Of a stretch of 64,000 nucleotides of DNA, positions 44,885 through 53,420 are shown in pieces. The notes below the pieces were generated by a model, which ran no database searches, was not told the DNA's origin, and was given only the letters and a program-made list of their open reading frames with translations. Positions within the stretch are counted from its first letter, which is position 1; each line of letters opens with the position of its first letter. Origin of the DNA: Rhizobium sullae (GTDB lineage Bacteria; Pseudomonadota; Alphaproteobacteria; Rhizobiales; Rhizobiaceae). A program made the position numbers and the translations under genes. The DNA lies in contig NZ_CP104143.1 in assembly GCF_025200715.1 (NCBI RefSeq), forward strand, positions 2,356,001 to 2,420,000, read 5' to 3'.

Positions 44885-45889
44885 ATGAAAGCCGTGCTTA
44901 TTTCGCAGATCAAGGGTTCGAACGGAGAGATCATCGTCGCCGTGCGTGAGCCGGGCGGTGCAGCGAAAGCCGTGAAGAATGCAAACAGCGTTTACGCGCT
45001 GGCGATGGAAGCCGCAAACGCCGGCAAGCCGCTCGTTTCCATCATCGAGACCCATGGCTACGGCGATGATGTCGATCTGGAAAAGGCCTATGCGGAGGGT
45101 AACTTCCTCCCGCCGATCACCCATCCGGATGCTGCTCACCTTCATCTGACCGGCACCGGCCTCACGCATCTGGGCTCGGCGGCGACCCGCGACTCCATGC
45201 ACAAGAAGACCACCGAGGCCGCGGAAGAAACGCTCACGGACTCGATGAAGATGTTCAAGATGGGCCTTGAGAACGGCAAGCCGAAGGCCGGAGAAAAGGG
45301 CGTGCAGCCCGAATGGTTCTACAAGGGCAACGGCTACGGCGCTGCCGCACCCGGTGCTCCCCTCGTCTCCCCCTCCTTCGCGCTTGACGGCGGCGAAGAG
45401 CCGGAGATGGCCGGCATATATGTGATCGCCAAGGACGGCACGCCGTTTCGCATCGGCTTTGCGCTCTCCAACGAGTTCTCCGACCACGTCACCGAGCGAA
45501 TCAACTATCTCTATCTCGCCCATTCCAAGCTCCGCCCCGCAAGCTTCGGCCCGGAAATCCGCATCGGCGTTGCGCCTGAGGATATCCGCGGAACCTCGCG
45601 CATCAAGCGCGGCCACAAAGTGATCTTCGAGAAGCCGTTTCTCTCCGGCGAGGCGAACATGTCGCATACCTTTGCGAACCTCGAATATCACCACTTCAAA
45701 TACGGCCTCTTCCGCGTGCCGGGGGATGTTCACGTGCACATGTTCGGCACTGCCACGCTCTCCTTCGCGGATGGCGTCAAGACGGAAGAGGGCGATGTCT
45801 TCGAGATCGAAGTTGCCGAGTTCGGCCTGCCGCTGCGCAATCCGCTGAAGGTCGCCGCCGAAGAAAATATCGCTGTCAAGCAGCTTTGA
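44885..45889 (+). CDS. gguC: GguC / AraD1-type 2-keto-3-deoxy-L-arabonate dehydratase
   Basis: 334 residues of the fumarylacetoacetate-hydrolase-like AraD1 family. Visible features: PPITHPDAAHLHLTGTGLTH near residue 75, QPEWFYKGNGY near 140, and SFGPEIRIG then VHVHMFGTATLSFADG. It should remove water from 2-keto-3-deoxy-L-arabonate to give 2-oxoglutarate semialdehyde, the substrate of the next gene. ATG at 44885 abuts its GAGG; GTG at 44894 has better spacing and may be the true start. Confidence 0.85.
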   Translation: MKAVLISQIKGSNGEIIVAVREPGGAAKAVKNANSVYALAMEAANAGKPLVSIIETHGYGDDVDLEKAYAEGNFLPPITHPDAAHLHLTGTGLTHLGSAATRDSMHKKTTEAAEETLTDSMKMFKMGLENGKPKAGEKGVQPEWFYKGNGYGAAAPGAPLVSPSFALDGGEEPEMAGIYVIAKDGTPFRIGFALSNEFSDHVTERINYLYLAHSKLRPASFGPEIRIGVAPEDIRGTSRIKRGHKVIFEKPFLSGEANMSHTFANLEYHHFKYGLFRVPGDVHVHMFGTATLSFADGVKTEEGDVFEIEVAEFGLPLRNPLKVAAEENIAVKQL

Positions 45890-45960
45890 ATTTTGCGCTG
45901 GACTGGCCGCGAGCTGCGGCCGGACCACTTTGTAAAGGGTAAAGGAGGCTCGTTCAGCCC

Positions 45961-47394
45961 ATGACCATTTATCAAAACCTGATCGCCGGCGAATGGACCG
46001 GCGCCGACGCCGTCGAAAACATCAATCCGTCCGATACGAAGGAGGTCGTTGGCCTCTATGCCAGCGGCTCCGCCGCCGACACCAAGAACGCCATCGCCGC
46101 CGCCAAAGCCGCCTTCCCCGCATGGTCCCGTTCCGGCATCTGGGAACGTCACGTCATCCTGAAGAAGGCGGGTGACGAGATCATGGCGCGCAAGGATGAG
46201 CTCGGCGCGCTGCTCGCCCGTGAAGAAGGCAAGACGCTGCCCGAAGCGATCGGCGAGACGATCCGCGCCTCGCAGATCTTCGAATTCTTCGCAGGCGAAG
46301 CCTTGCGCCTTGCCGGCGAAGTCGTCCCCTCCGTGCGTCCGAATATCGGCGTCGAGATCACCCGCGAACCGCTGGGCGTCATCGGCATCATCACGCCCTG
46401 GAACTTCCCGATCGCGATCCCTGCCTGGAAGATCGCCCCGGCGCTCTGCTACGGCAACACCGTCGTTTTCAAGCCGGCCGAGCTCGTTCCCGGCTGCTCT
46501 TGGGCGATCGTCGATATCCTAAATCGTGCGGGCCTGCCGAAAGGCGTGCTCAACCTCGTCATGGGCAAAGGCTCGGTCGTCGGCCAGACGATGCTCGACA
46601 GCCCGGACCTTGCCGGCATCACCTTCACCGGCTCCGTCGGCACCGGAAAGCGCGTCGCCGTCTCCTCCATCGAGCATAATCGCAAGATCCAGCTCGAAAT
46701 GGGCGGCAAGAACCCGATGGTCATCCTCGATGACGCCGATCTCAACGTCGCCGTCGAAGCAGCCGCCAACTCGGCCTTCTTCTCGACCGGCCAGCGCTGC
46801 ACGGCATCGTCTCGCCTGATCGTGACGGAAGGCATCCATGACAGGTTCGTGGCCGCCATGACCGAGAAGCTGAAGTCGCTGAACGTCGATCACGCGCTGA
46901 AGACGGGCACGCATATCGGCCCGGTCGTCGACGAGAGACAATTGAAGACCGACATCGATTACATCGAGATTGGCAGACAAGAAGGCGCCAAGCTCGCCTT
47001 CGGCGGCGAGCTGATCTCGCGCGACACGCCCGGCTTCTACCTGCAGCCGACCCTCTTTACTGAAGCGACCAACCAGATGCGCATCTCCCGCGAGGAAATC
47101 TTCGGACCGGTCGCATCGGTCATTCGTGTCAAGGATTACGACGAGGCGCTGGCTGTCGCCAATGACACGCCGTTCGGCCTGTCGTCGGGCATCGCTACTA
47201 CCAGCCTCAAGCACGCGACGCACTTCAAGCGCAATGCCGAAGCCGGCATGGTGATGGTCAACCTGCCGACCGCAGGCGTCGACTTCCATGTTCCCTTCGG
47301 CGGACGCAAGGGCTCGTCCTACGGCTCACGCGAGCAAGGCAAATACGCCGCCGAATTCTTCACTGTCGTGAAAACCGCCTACACGCTCGCATAA
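45961..47394 (+). CDS. 2-Oxoglutarate semialdehyde dehydrogenase
   Basis: 477-residue aldehyde dehydrogenase. The NAD-binding and active-site motifs are PWNFPIAIPAWKIAPAL near residue 142, FTGSVGTGKRVA near 223, ELGGKNP-type EMGGKNPMVIL with catalytic Glu, GQRCTASSRLIV with catalytic Cys near 280, and EEIFGPVASVIRV. Placed after gguC, the substrate should be 2-oxoglutarate semialdehyde (2,5-dioxopentanoate), oxidised to 2-oxoglutarate. That assignment follows from context more than from the sequence alone. Confidence 0.88.
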   Translation: MTIYQNLIAGEWTGADAVENINPSDTKEVVGLYASGSAADTKNAIAAAKAAFPAWSRSGIWERHVILKKAGDEIMARKDELGALLAREEGKTLPEAIGETIRASQIFEFFAGEALRLAGEVVPSVRPNIGVEITREPLGVIGIITPWNFPIAIPAWKIAPALCYGNTVVFKPAELVPGCSWAIVDILNRAGLPKGVLNLVMGKGSVVGQTMLDSPDLAGITFTGSVGTGKRVAVSSIEHNRKIQLEMGGKNPMVILDDADLNVAVEAAANSAFFSTGQRCTASSRLIVTEGIHDRFVAAMTEKLKSLNVDHALKTGTHIGPVVDERQLKTDIDYIEIGRQEGAKLAFGGELISRDTPGFYLQPTLFTEATNQMRISREEIFGPVASVIRVKDYDEALAVANDTPFGLSSGIATTSLKHATHFKRNAEAGMVMVNLPTAGVDFHVPFGGRKGSSYGSREQGKYAAEFFTVVKTAYTLA

Positions 47395-47455
47395 ACGGAT
47401 ATCAAATCCCAAGCCGCCGAGTCCGACGGCTTGGGGCACTCAAAGGGCAAGGACA

Positions 47456-49195
47456 ATGAAAAAGAAAGCGGAATGGCCGCGCAGGCTGAGGTCGCAGGAA
47501 TGGTACGGCGGCACGAGCCGCGACGTGATCTATCACCGCGGCTGGATGAAGAACCAGGGATATCCGCACGACCTGTTCGACGGGCGCCCTGTCATCGGCA
47601 TCCTCAACACGTGGTCAGATATGACGCCGTGCAACGGCCATCTGCGCGAGCTTGCCGAGAAGGTGAAGGCGGGCGTCTGGGAGGCCGGCGGCTTCCCAAT
47701 GGAGGTGCCAGTATTCTCGGCATCCGAAAACACCTTCCGCCCGACGGCAATGATGTATCGCAACCTCGCCGCGCTCGCCGTCGAGGAAGCGATCCGCGGC
47801 CAGCCGATGGACGGCTGCGTGCTGTTGGTCGGTTGCGACAAGACCACGCCGTCGCTGATCATGGGTGCCGCTTCCGTCGATCTGCCCTCGATCGTCGTCA
47901 CCGGCGGGCCGATGCTGAACGGCTATTTCCGCGGCGAGCGTGTCGGCTCCGGCACGCATCTGTGGAAGTTCTCCGAAATGGTGAAGGCCGGCGAGATGAC
48001 CCAGGCCGAATTTCTTGAGGCGGAAGCCTCGATGAGCCGTTCGTCGGGCACCTGCAACACCATGGGCACGGCATCGACCATGGCTTCCATGGCCGAAGCG
48101 CTCGGCATGGCACTGTCCGGCAACGCCGCCATCCCCGGTGTCGATTCCCGCCGCAGGGTCATGGCGCAACTCACCGGCCGCCGTATTGTACAGATGGTCA
48201 AGGACGACCTGAAGCCCTCTGACATCATGACGAAAGAGGCTTTCGAGAACGCGATACGCACGAATGCGGCGATTGGCGGCTCGACGAATGCGGTCATCCA
48301 CCTGCTCGCCATGGCCGGCCGCGTCGGCATCAACCTGACACTGGACGATTGGGACCGCTGTGGCCGCGACGTGCCGACCATCGTCAACCTGATGCCGTCG
48401 GGCAAATACCTGATGGAGGAGTTCTTCTACGCCGGCGGCCTGCCGGTCGTGTTGAAGCGCCTCGGCGAGGCAGGCCTCCTGCACAAGGATGCATTGACTG
48501 TGTCCGGCGAAACCGTGTGGGACGAAGTCAAGGACGTCGTCAACTGGAACGAGGACGTCATCCTGCCCGCCGAAAAGGCGCTGACGTCTTCGGGCGGCAT
48601 CGTAGTGGTGCGCGGCAACCTCGCGCCGAAGGGCGCGGTGCTGAAGCCGTCTGCCGCATCTCCGCATCTGTTGACGCATCGAGGCCGCGCGGTCGTCTTC
48701 GAGGACATCGACGATTATAAGGCCAAGATCAACGATGACAATCTCGACATCGACGAGACCTGTGTCATGGTCATGAAGAACTGTGGACCGAAGGGCTATC
48801 CCGGTATGGCCGAAGTGGGCAACATGGGTCTGCCTCCCAAGGTGCTTAAGAAGGGCATCACCGACATGGTGCGCATCTCCGATGCCCGCATGTCGGGCAC
48901 GGCCTATGGCACAGTCGTGCTGCACACCTCCCCGGAAGCTGCGGTCGGCGGGCCACTCGCGGTGGTGAAAAATGGCGACATGATCGAGCTCGACGTGCCG
49001 AACCGCCGTCTACACCTCGACATCTCCGACGAGGAACTGACGCGGCGCCTCGCCGAATGGCAGCCGAAGCATGAGCTGCCGACATCAGGTTATGCCTGGC
49101 TGCACCAGCAGCATGTCCAAGGCGCCGATACTGGCGCCGACCTCGACTTCCTCAAGGGATGTCGCGGAAGCGCGGTCGGCAAGGACAGCCACTGA
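47456..49195 (+). CDS. L-arabinonate dehydratase (IlvD/Edd family)
   Basis: 579 residues. The Fe-S cluster cysteines lie in DMTPCNGHL near residue 60, GCDKTTPSL near 128 and SSGTCNTMGTAST near 200; the long conserved C-terminal half has CGPKGYPGMAEVGN and ISDARMSGTAYGTVVLH. These fit the sugar-acid dehydratase branch, related to the rhizobial L-arabinonate dehydratase I recall from structural work. It makes 2-keto-3-deoxy-L-arabonate for GguC. L-arabinose dehydrogenase and lactonase are not in the window. Confidence 0.88.
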   Translation: MKKKAEWPRRLRSQEWYGGTSRDVIYHRGWMKNQGYPHDLFDGRPVIGILNTWSDMTPCNGHLRELAEKVKAGVWEAGGFPMEVPVFSASENTFRPTAMMYRNLAALAVEEAIRGQPMDGCVLLVGCDKTTPSLIMGAASVDLPSIVVTGGPMLNGYFRGERVGSGTHLWKFSEMVKAGEMTQAEFLEAEASMSRSSGTCNTMGTASTMASMAEALGMALSGNAAIPGVDSRRRVMAQLTGRRIVQMVKDDLKPSDIMTKEAFENAIRTNAAIGGSTNAVIHLLAMAGRVGINLTLDDWDRCGRDVPTIVNLMPSGKYLMEEFFYAGGLPVVLKRLGEAGLLHKDALTVSGETVWDEVKDVVNWNEDVILPAEKALTSSGGIVVVRGNLAPKGAVLKPSAASPHLLTHRGRAVVFEDIDDYKAKINDDNLDIDETCVMVMKNCGPKGYPGMAEVGNMGLPPKVLKKGITDMVRISDARMSGTAYGTVVLHTSPEAAVGGPLAVVKNGDMIELDVPNRRLHLDISDEELTRRLAEWQPKHELPTSGYAWLHQQHVQGADTGADLDFLKGCRGSAVGKDSH

Positions 49196-49216
49196 GGCCA
49201 AACGGTTACCAGCATC

Positions 49217-49245
49217 AAAAGGCGGGACGAAAGTTCCGCCTTTTT
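49217..49245 (+). terminator. Rho-independent terminator after the arabinonate dehydratase
   Basis: GGCGGGAC pairs with GTTCCGCC around a GAAA tetraloop, with A-run before and T-run after. It marks the 3' end of the arabinose operon. Confidence 0.9.
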
Positions 49246-49313
49246 CTTTGAGAGCCGGCATTTCTTCCGGAACGATCCCGTCTCCCCCTCGTTATCGCGC
49301 CAGGGAGGGCGCC

Positions 49314-49556
49314 ATGCCTGGAGTGCGAAAAATGATTGTGCTCAGTGCCTTCAACAAGGATGAGCGCGGTACCCTGATTCCGGCATTCGAGCCTCGGCAC
49401 ATGAAGAGGGAAGACACGGCCGTCTATATCGCCCAGACGCTCGTTAACGATTACGATGGCGTCGTCGTCTGGTGCCACGAGGGAAACCCTGCCATCGGCG
49501 AACAAGGCCCATCGGTCATCCTGTTCCAGTCAGGCTTGGTGCCGGAATTCGATTAG
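49314..49556 (+). CDS. Unknown small protein (80 aa)
   Basis: Not recognised. Soluble and mixed alpha/beta in look: MIVLSAFNKDERGTLIPAFEP, then AVYIAQTLVNDYDGVVVWCHE. AGGGAGG lies 6 nt before ATG 49314. It precedes the first transglutaminase gene by 45 nt on the same strand and may be co-transcribed with it. No family function known. Confidence 0.65.
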   Translation: MPGVRKMIVLSAFNKDERGTLIPAFEPRHMKREDTAVYIAQTLVNDYDGVVVWCHEGNPAIGEQGPSVILFQSGLVPEFD

Positions 49557-49601
49557 CCGCAGCCTTTTGTCGTATCGAAGCTCCGGGGTGGGCGAGACAG
49601 C

Positions 49602-50477
49602 ATGACCGTTTTTTCCGTCAAGCACATCACGCATTATTCCTACAAACGGCCCGTCACCTTCGGGCAGCACCGCTTGCTTTTCCGCCCGCGGGACAGCTTC
49701 GACCAGCGTCTTCTGGATGCTACCTTGACGGTCGACCCCGAGCCGGCCCAGATCCGCTGGATACACGACGTCTTCGGAAATTGCATTGCGCTCGTGGACA
49801 TCGACCGGCCGGCGGATCAGTTGCGCTTCGAGACCAATATTCGCCTTGATCACACACCGCAGGTGCCGCTCGATCTTGAGATCGATCGCAAGGCACTGAC
49901 CTATCCGTTTTCCTATGGCGACGAAGAGATGCCGGACCTTTCCTGCACGATCACACGCCACTACGAGGATCCGGACGGTGCGGTTGCTCACTGGGCGCAC
50001 CAGTTCGTCGGAACAAGCTCCTCGGGCCAGACCGGCCACGTCCTGATGACGCTCTGCTATGCGATCCACGAAAGTTTCGTCTATGCCCGCCGCTCCGAAC
50101 ACGGAACGCAGGCGCCGATCCAGACGCTCATGCAGCGGCAGGGAACTTGCCGCGACTTTGCCCTGCTGATGATGGAGGCCGCCCGGTCGCTTGGCCTCGC
50201 TGCCCGTTTCGTCACCGGTTACATCTACGTGCCGGATCGCGACGGTTCGATGACGCTCGGCGGTGGCTCGACGCATGCCTGGTGCCAGGTTTATCTCCCG
50301 GGCGCCGGCTGGGTGGAATTCGATCCCACGAACGGCATCGTCGGCAACCACGATCTGATCCGCGTCGGCGTTGCGCGTGATCCCCGCCAAGCGGTTCCAC
50401 TCTGGGGCAGCTACGACGGAGCGGCGGACGATTTTGACGATCTGATTGTGCAGGTCAACGTCACCACCGAACGGTAA
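49602..50477 (+). CDS. Transglutaminase-like cysteine enzyme 1
   Basis: 291 residues: an N-terminal bacterial beta-sandwich region (HITHYSYKRPVTFGQHRLLF), then a papain-fold transglutaminase core with a complete triad: Cys183 in QGTCRDFALL, His225 in STHAWCQVY and Asp241 in EFDPTNG. Such proteins are predicted to cleave or form amide bonds. Cytoplasmic as no signal peptide is seen. It is the first of three such genes in about 5 kb. Confidence 0.88.
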   Translation: MTVFSVKHITHYSYKRPVTFGQHRLLFRPRDSFDQRLLDATLTVDPEPAQIRWIHDVFGNCIALVDIDRPADQLRFETNIRLDHTPQVPLDLEIDRKALTYPFSYGDEEMPDLSCTITRHYEDPDGAVAHWAHQFVGTSSSGQTGHVLMTLCYAIHESFVYARRSEHGTQAPIQTLMQRQGTCRDFALLMMEAARSLGLAARFVTGYIYVPDRDGSMTLGGGSTHAWCQVYLPGAGWVEFDPTNGIVGNHDLIRVGVARDPRQAVPLWGSYDGAADDFDDLIVQVNVTTER

Positions 50478-50560
50478 AGTGTGGTGAAGAGCCTGTGGAA
50501 CTGATAGCTTTTCCTGACGTTCCATGATGGCCTGCGGGCTTGCTGGATGAAGGAGCTTCC

Positions 50561-51382
50561 ATGAAGATTCGCGCTGGTTTCACGATAGGCTATGAATGCG
50601 TGCAGCCAACGCCAATGCTTCTCGTCCTCAATATCCACCCCTCGCGGCGTCCCGACCTCTTGACGGATCAGGTGCTGTCGTTCAACCAGCCGATCGAGGC
50701 GTGGAACTATACCGACGGTTTTGGCAATTCCTGTACGCGCATCGTCGCCCCGCCCGGAGTTACCACGATTTCGACCGCGTTCGAGATCTATGACAGCGGC
50801 CAGCCGGATGTCGTGCCGGTGGACGCTCCGCAGCACGAGATCAAGGACCTGCCGGACGACGTGCTCGTTTTCCTTCTCGGCAGCCGTTACTGCGATACGG
50901 ATCGGCTAGGTGATTTCGCCTGGGCGACATTCTCGAATACAATATCCGGCTGGCCGCGCGTGCAAGCTATTGCCGATTTCGTACACGGCCATATCGAGTT
51001 CGACTACCTGAAAGCCGATGCGCGCAGAACCGCGCATGGCGGCTATTCAGACAGGACCGGCGTCTGCCGCGACTTCGCGCATCTTGCCATAACGCTCTGC
51101 CGCTGCATGAACATACCGGCGCGCTATTGCACCGGATATCTCGGCGATATCGGCGTGCCGCCCGATCCCGCGCCAATGGATTTCAGCGCCTGGTTCGAAG
51201 TCTATCTGGGTGGTCACTGGCATACCGTGGATGCCCGGCACAACATTCCGCGCATCGGCCGCATACTGATGGCAACCGGCCGCGATGCGACGGATGTGGC
51301 CATCTCGACCGCTTTCGGCCCCGCCGTATTGAAGCAGTTCGAGGTCGTGACGGAAGAAGTGCCCGGCGATGCCACCGCCTAG
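50561..51382 (+). CDS. Transglutaminase-like enzyme 2, catalytic His apparently replaced
   Basis: 273 residues with the same family layout: N-terminal region (GYECVQPTPMLLVLNIHPS), Cys169 in TGVCRDFAHLA and an Asp at 224 (HTVDARHN). Where His would be expected, the motif reads DFSAWFEVYL, with Ser209 in place of His. Either the enzyme is inactive or another His (H219 or H221 in GGHWHTVD) takes over. ATG at 50561 has AAGGAG 6 nt upstream. It lies 83 nt after enzyme 1. Confidence 0.85.
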   Translation: MKIRAGFTIGYECVQPTPMLLVLNIHPSRRPDLLTDQVLSFNQPIEAWNYTDGFGNSCTRIVAPPGVTTISTAFEIYDSGQPDVVPVDAPQHEIKDLPDDVLVFLLGSRYCDTDRLGDFAWATFSNTISGWPRVQAIADFVHGHIEFDYLKADARRTAHGGYSDRTGVCRDFAHLAITLCRCMNIPARYCTGYLGDIGVPPDPAPMDFSAWFEVYLGGHWHTVDARHNIPRIGRILMATGRDATDVAISTAFGPAVLKQFEVVTEEVPGDATA

Positions 51383-51468
51383 CCAGGCAGGCATTCGGGT
51401 ATTCCGCCTGCCGTGCACCCCTCGCTACGGAAACAGAAAGCTAATCCCAGGCTACGTGCTCGCAGGGC

Positions 51469-51615
51469 CTACCATGGTACGCCTCTGAATGTAATATAGA
51501 TGATGAAAGCAAGGCTGATCGCCGGCGTCGATTTAATCAAGAATTCGACATATCGAAACTGAGTGAGGGACAGAGCGATGTTCCTCCAGGAGTGAAAAGT
51601 TATCGTGGAAGACAT
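51469..51615 (-). CDS. Small membrane protein (48 aa)
   Basis: A short frame that starts with ATG at 51615 right behind AAAGGAGGAGG, one of the strongest ribosome sites in the window, and ends with TAG at 51469. It reads MSSTITFHSWRNIALSL, then a basic region and a C-terminal hydrophobic stretch STPAISLAFIIYITF. Probably a single-helix inner-membrane small protein. It has no recognised relatives and would be missed by most gene callers. Confidence 0.6.
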   Translation of the reverse strand: MSSTITFHSWRNIALSLTQFRYVEFLIKSTPAISLAFIIYITFRGVPW

Positions 51616-51696
51616 GAAATCCTCCTCCTTTGGTTAGGGCCAGGTACTGCCACCATCTGACGTCGGCAGCACAAGGTCGTTCGGTGGGGGAATCCC

Positions 51697-51724
51697 TCGC
51701 GGCGCAGTTATTCGAGCGCCGCGA
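51697..51724. repeat. GC-rich hairpin
   Basis: TCGCGGCGC (51697-51705) and GCGCCGCGA (51716-51724) can pair around a 10-nt loop between the 48-aa gene and the DUF1488 gene. It may act as a factor-assisted transcription end for the DUF1488 gene. No T-run. Confidence 0.4.
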
Positions 51725-51771
51725 AAACGACCTCCATCTAAGCCTGTCAGACGCGATCGATATTTGTACGA

Positions 51772-52035
51772 TCAGCGAAAATCCCGTGCAGTGAGTGTCA
51801 GATTATTTCCGCGCCGATGTGCATAGGCTCTGGAGGCTGCTTCCTGGATCGTAGAGCGTGCGGCGTCAAAGGCACCGAGACAGGCCAGTTCCGAAGCGCT
51901 CGCCGCGGCGGATTGTCCAAGTGCTGCTGCTTCGACGAGAAACCTGACTTCGAACATGCCGTCGTAGCCGGTAAAGCGGACAGCCTTCCTCGTTTCGTCG
52001 AAAGTACGGCTTCTGTTGGGAAAGATGAGCGTCAT
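51772..52035 (-). CDS. DUF1488 protein
   Basis: 87 residues. The opening MTLIFPNRSRTFDETRKAVRF, read as LIFPNRSRTFDETR, then FTGYDGMFEVRFLVEA and the C-terminal YAHRRGNNLTLTARDF, match the DUF1488 pattern, a small beta-rich domain of unknown role. ATG at 52035 follows GAGGA. Part of a run of small genes between two transglutaminase blocks. Confidence 0.75.
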   Translation of the reverse strand: MTLIFPNRSRTFDETRKAVRFTGYDGMFEVRFLVEAAALGQSAAASASELACLGAFDAARSTIQEAASRAYAHRRGNNLTLTARDFR

Positions 52036-52098
52036 TCGGCTAGTCCTCAAAATGGGCGTGGGTCAGGCGATATGCTGCGACCATCACGGATTTCATAC

Positions 52099-52401
52099 TC
52101 AATGGATGGTCTGTGCTATGACCTCGTCATCAAGCAGAGCATGGGATGTTCTGATGAGACGAACCGTGCCCGCGATAATCTCGTCGGAGTATGCCGCGTC
52201 CGCATGTGAAATTTCATCGGTCAAATCGCGGAGAACTTCGTTTATTTCCAGCATTAGCGGCACAAGTTCCAGTTGCCCGTCGGCCGCAAGTCCATGCGCA
52301 AGGTTTGCAATCACCGCCCTAAGATGATCAATAAGTGCACGCCGCTCAGCAATTGCTGGTTCTGAAGGCTCCATGGGTGCCGCTTCAACGCTAAACTGCA
52401 T
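52099..52401 (-). CDS. Unknown helical protein (100 aa)
   Basis: Acidic and almost entirely helical by composition: RRALIDHLRAVIANLAHGL, LVPLMLEINEVLRDLTDEI and GTVRLIRTSHALLDDEV. GGAGGTGG lies 5 nt before the ATG. No family recognised; could be a small regulatory or structural protein. It starts 63 nt upstream of the DUF1488 gene on the same strand. Confidence 0.6.
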   Translation of the reverse strand: MQFSVEAAPMEPSEPAIAERRALIDHLRAVIANLAHGLAADGQLELVPLMLEINEVLRDLTDEISHADAAYSDEIIAGTVRLIRTSHALLDDEVIAQTIH

Positions 52402-52723
52402 GATGCCACCTCCATACCTTAAAATGGGTTCTGCCGCGGCGTTATCAATGCCTAGTGCGGAATGAGGTTGCTCTTAGCCTGACAAAGGAGGACATGATAT
52501 CTTTCGTCAACGATCAATTCTTCGATGCCACGAATTTAATAATTCCGGACGGCACAAGATTTATGAGCGTTTTCAATATAAATATTAGCCAAAATATATT
52601 TGCGATTCCAAATTTAGCTTTCAAAATATATTTTAATTTAATTAGAACGCAGCGGATATCATGCTATTGTAACTTTCTCTCCAGCAATATTGCTGGACCG
52701 ATCGCCAAAGATTGGACAAAATC
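52402..52723. promoter_or_regulatory. AT-rich gap with a perfect 16-bp palindrome
   Basis: 322 bp without a convincing gene. From about 52500 to 52680 the sequence is strongly AT-rich (runs such as AAAATATATTTTAATTTAATT), unlike the GC-rich surroundings. At 52681-52696 is the perfect palindrome CCAGCAATATTGCTGG, 28 bp before the next gene start. The AT-rich stretch could bind a MucR- or H-NS-like silencer and the palindrome a specific dimeric regulator. Both are inferences. A weak frame from 52455 (121 residues) covers part of it and is not convincing. Confidence 0.5.
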
Positions 52724-53077
52724 ATGGAAAAGTTTTCTTGGTTGCGACCGGCCGTTTACGGCGCGGTTTGCGGAGCAGCAGCCCTTACTATCATTGGCTT
52801 TTCGTGGGGCGGCTGGGTAACCGGCGCCGGCGCACAAAAGTCAGCTGGCATTGAAAGGACGGCAGCCATAGCCGCAGCCTTGACGCCCTATTGCCTCGAA
52901 CGTGCAAAGTCGGATCCGGCTGCCACTGAAATCATGGCAGAGCTGAAGGCGGCCAGCAGCTACAGCCGTTCCGATGTCGTCAAGAAAGCTGGTTGGGCGA
53001 CGCCTCTCGGCAGCACCGAGCCGAATTCGGATCTAGCGCAGGCGTGCCAAATCGCACTTGGCAAGGTCGCCCCCTGA
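52724..53077 (+). CDS. Unknown membrane-anchored protein (117 aa)
   Basis: One N-terminal hydrophobic helix (YGAVCGAAALTIIGFSWGGWVTG) anchors the protein; the rest is periplasmic, with AAIAAALTPYCLERAKSDP and VKKAGWATPLGSTEPNSDLAQACQ, two conserved-looking cysteines. I recall the pattern from hypotheticals of Rhizobiales; the function is unknown. ATG at 52724 is preferred; TTG at 52712 is an alternative. The palindrome at 52681-52696 is at its promoter. Confidence 0.65.
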   Translation: MEKFSWLRPAVYGAVCGAAALTIIGFSWGGWVTGAGAQKSAGIERTAAIAAALTPYCLERAKSDPAATEIMAELKAASSYSRSDVVKKAGWATPLGSTEPNSDLAQACQIALGKVAP

Positions 53078-53133
53078 CGAGCCGGGGCTGTTTTATATGA
53101 CTTAACGATTATTCAAACGCAGAAGAGGCACTC

Positions 53134-53343
53134 ATGCCGCGTAAAAGCTTGCATTCCACCATGAGTGCCAGGATATCGGGGCGCGATCAGGCACAGGCGA
53201 CAACGATCGCCTTCAACAAGATCATGGCGAGCGAGGTTGCAGAACGGAGCGAAAAATCCGCCCGGCTGAAAGCGTCGCGCCTTGCACTGGAAATCGCGAT
53301 CGCACCGGCTTTGCGGACGAGAGCTGAACGGTACGACAGGTAA
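53134..53343 (+). CDS. Unknown small protein (69 aa)
   Basis: Basic, Ala- and Ser-rich helical peptide (QAQATTIAFNKIMASEVAERS, RLKASRLALEIAIAPALRTRA). GAGG lies 6 nt before ATG. No family recognised. Convergent with the next gene. Confidence 0.45.
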   Translation: MPRKSLHSTMSARISGRDQAQATTIAFNKIMASEVAERSEKSARLKASRLALEIAIAPALRTRAERYDR

Positions 53344-53420
53344 CCACGCTTAAAGGAGACGTGACGCTTTTACGGCTGTCTCTTTGCCTTTCGTTGAAAC
53401 ACCAGCATCCTTGGTGCAGA

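Noticed and set aside
52455..52820. A 121-codon plus-strand frame in the AT-rich gap
   Set aside because: Biased Ile/Asn/Phe composition follows from the AT-rich DNA, it has no ribosome site and overlaps the better gene at 52724 out of frame.
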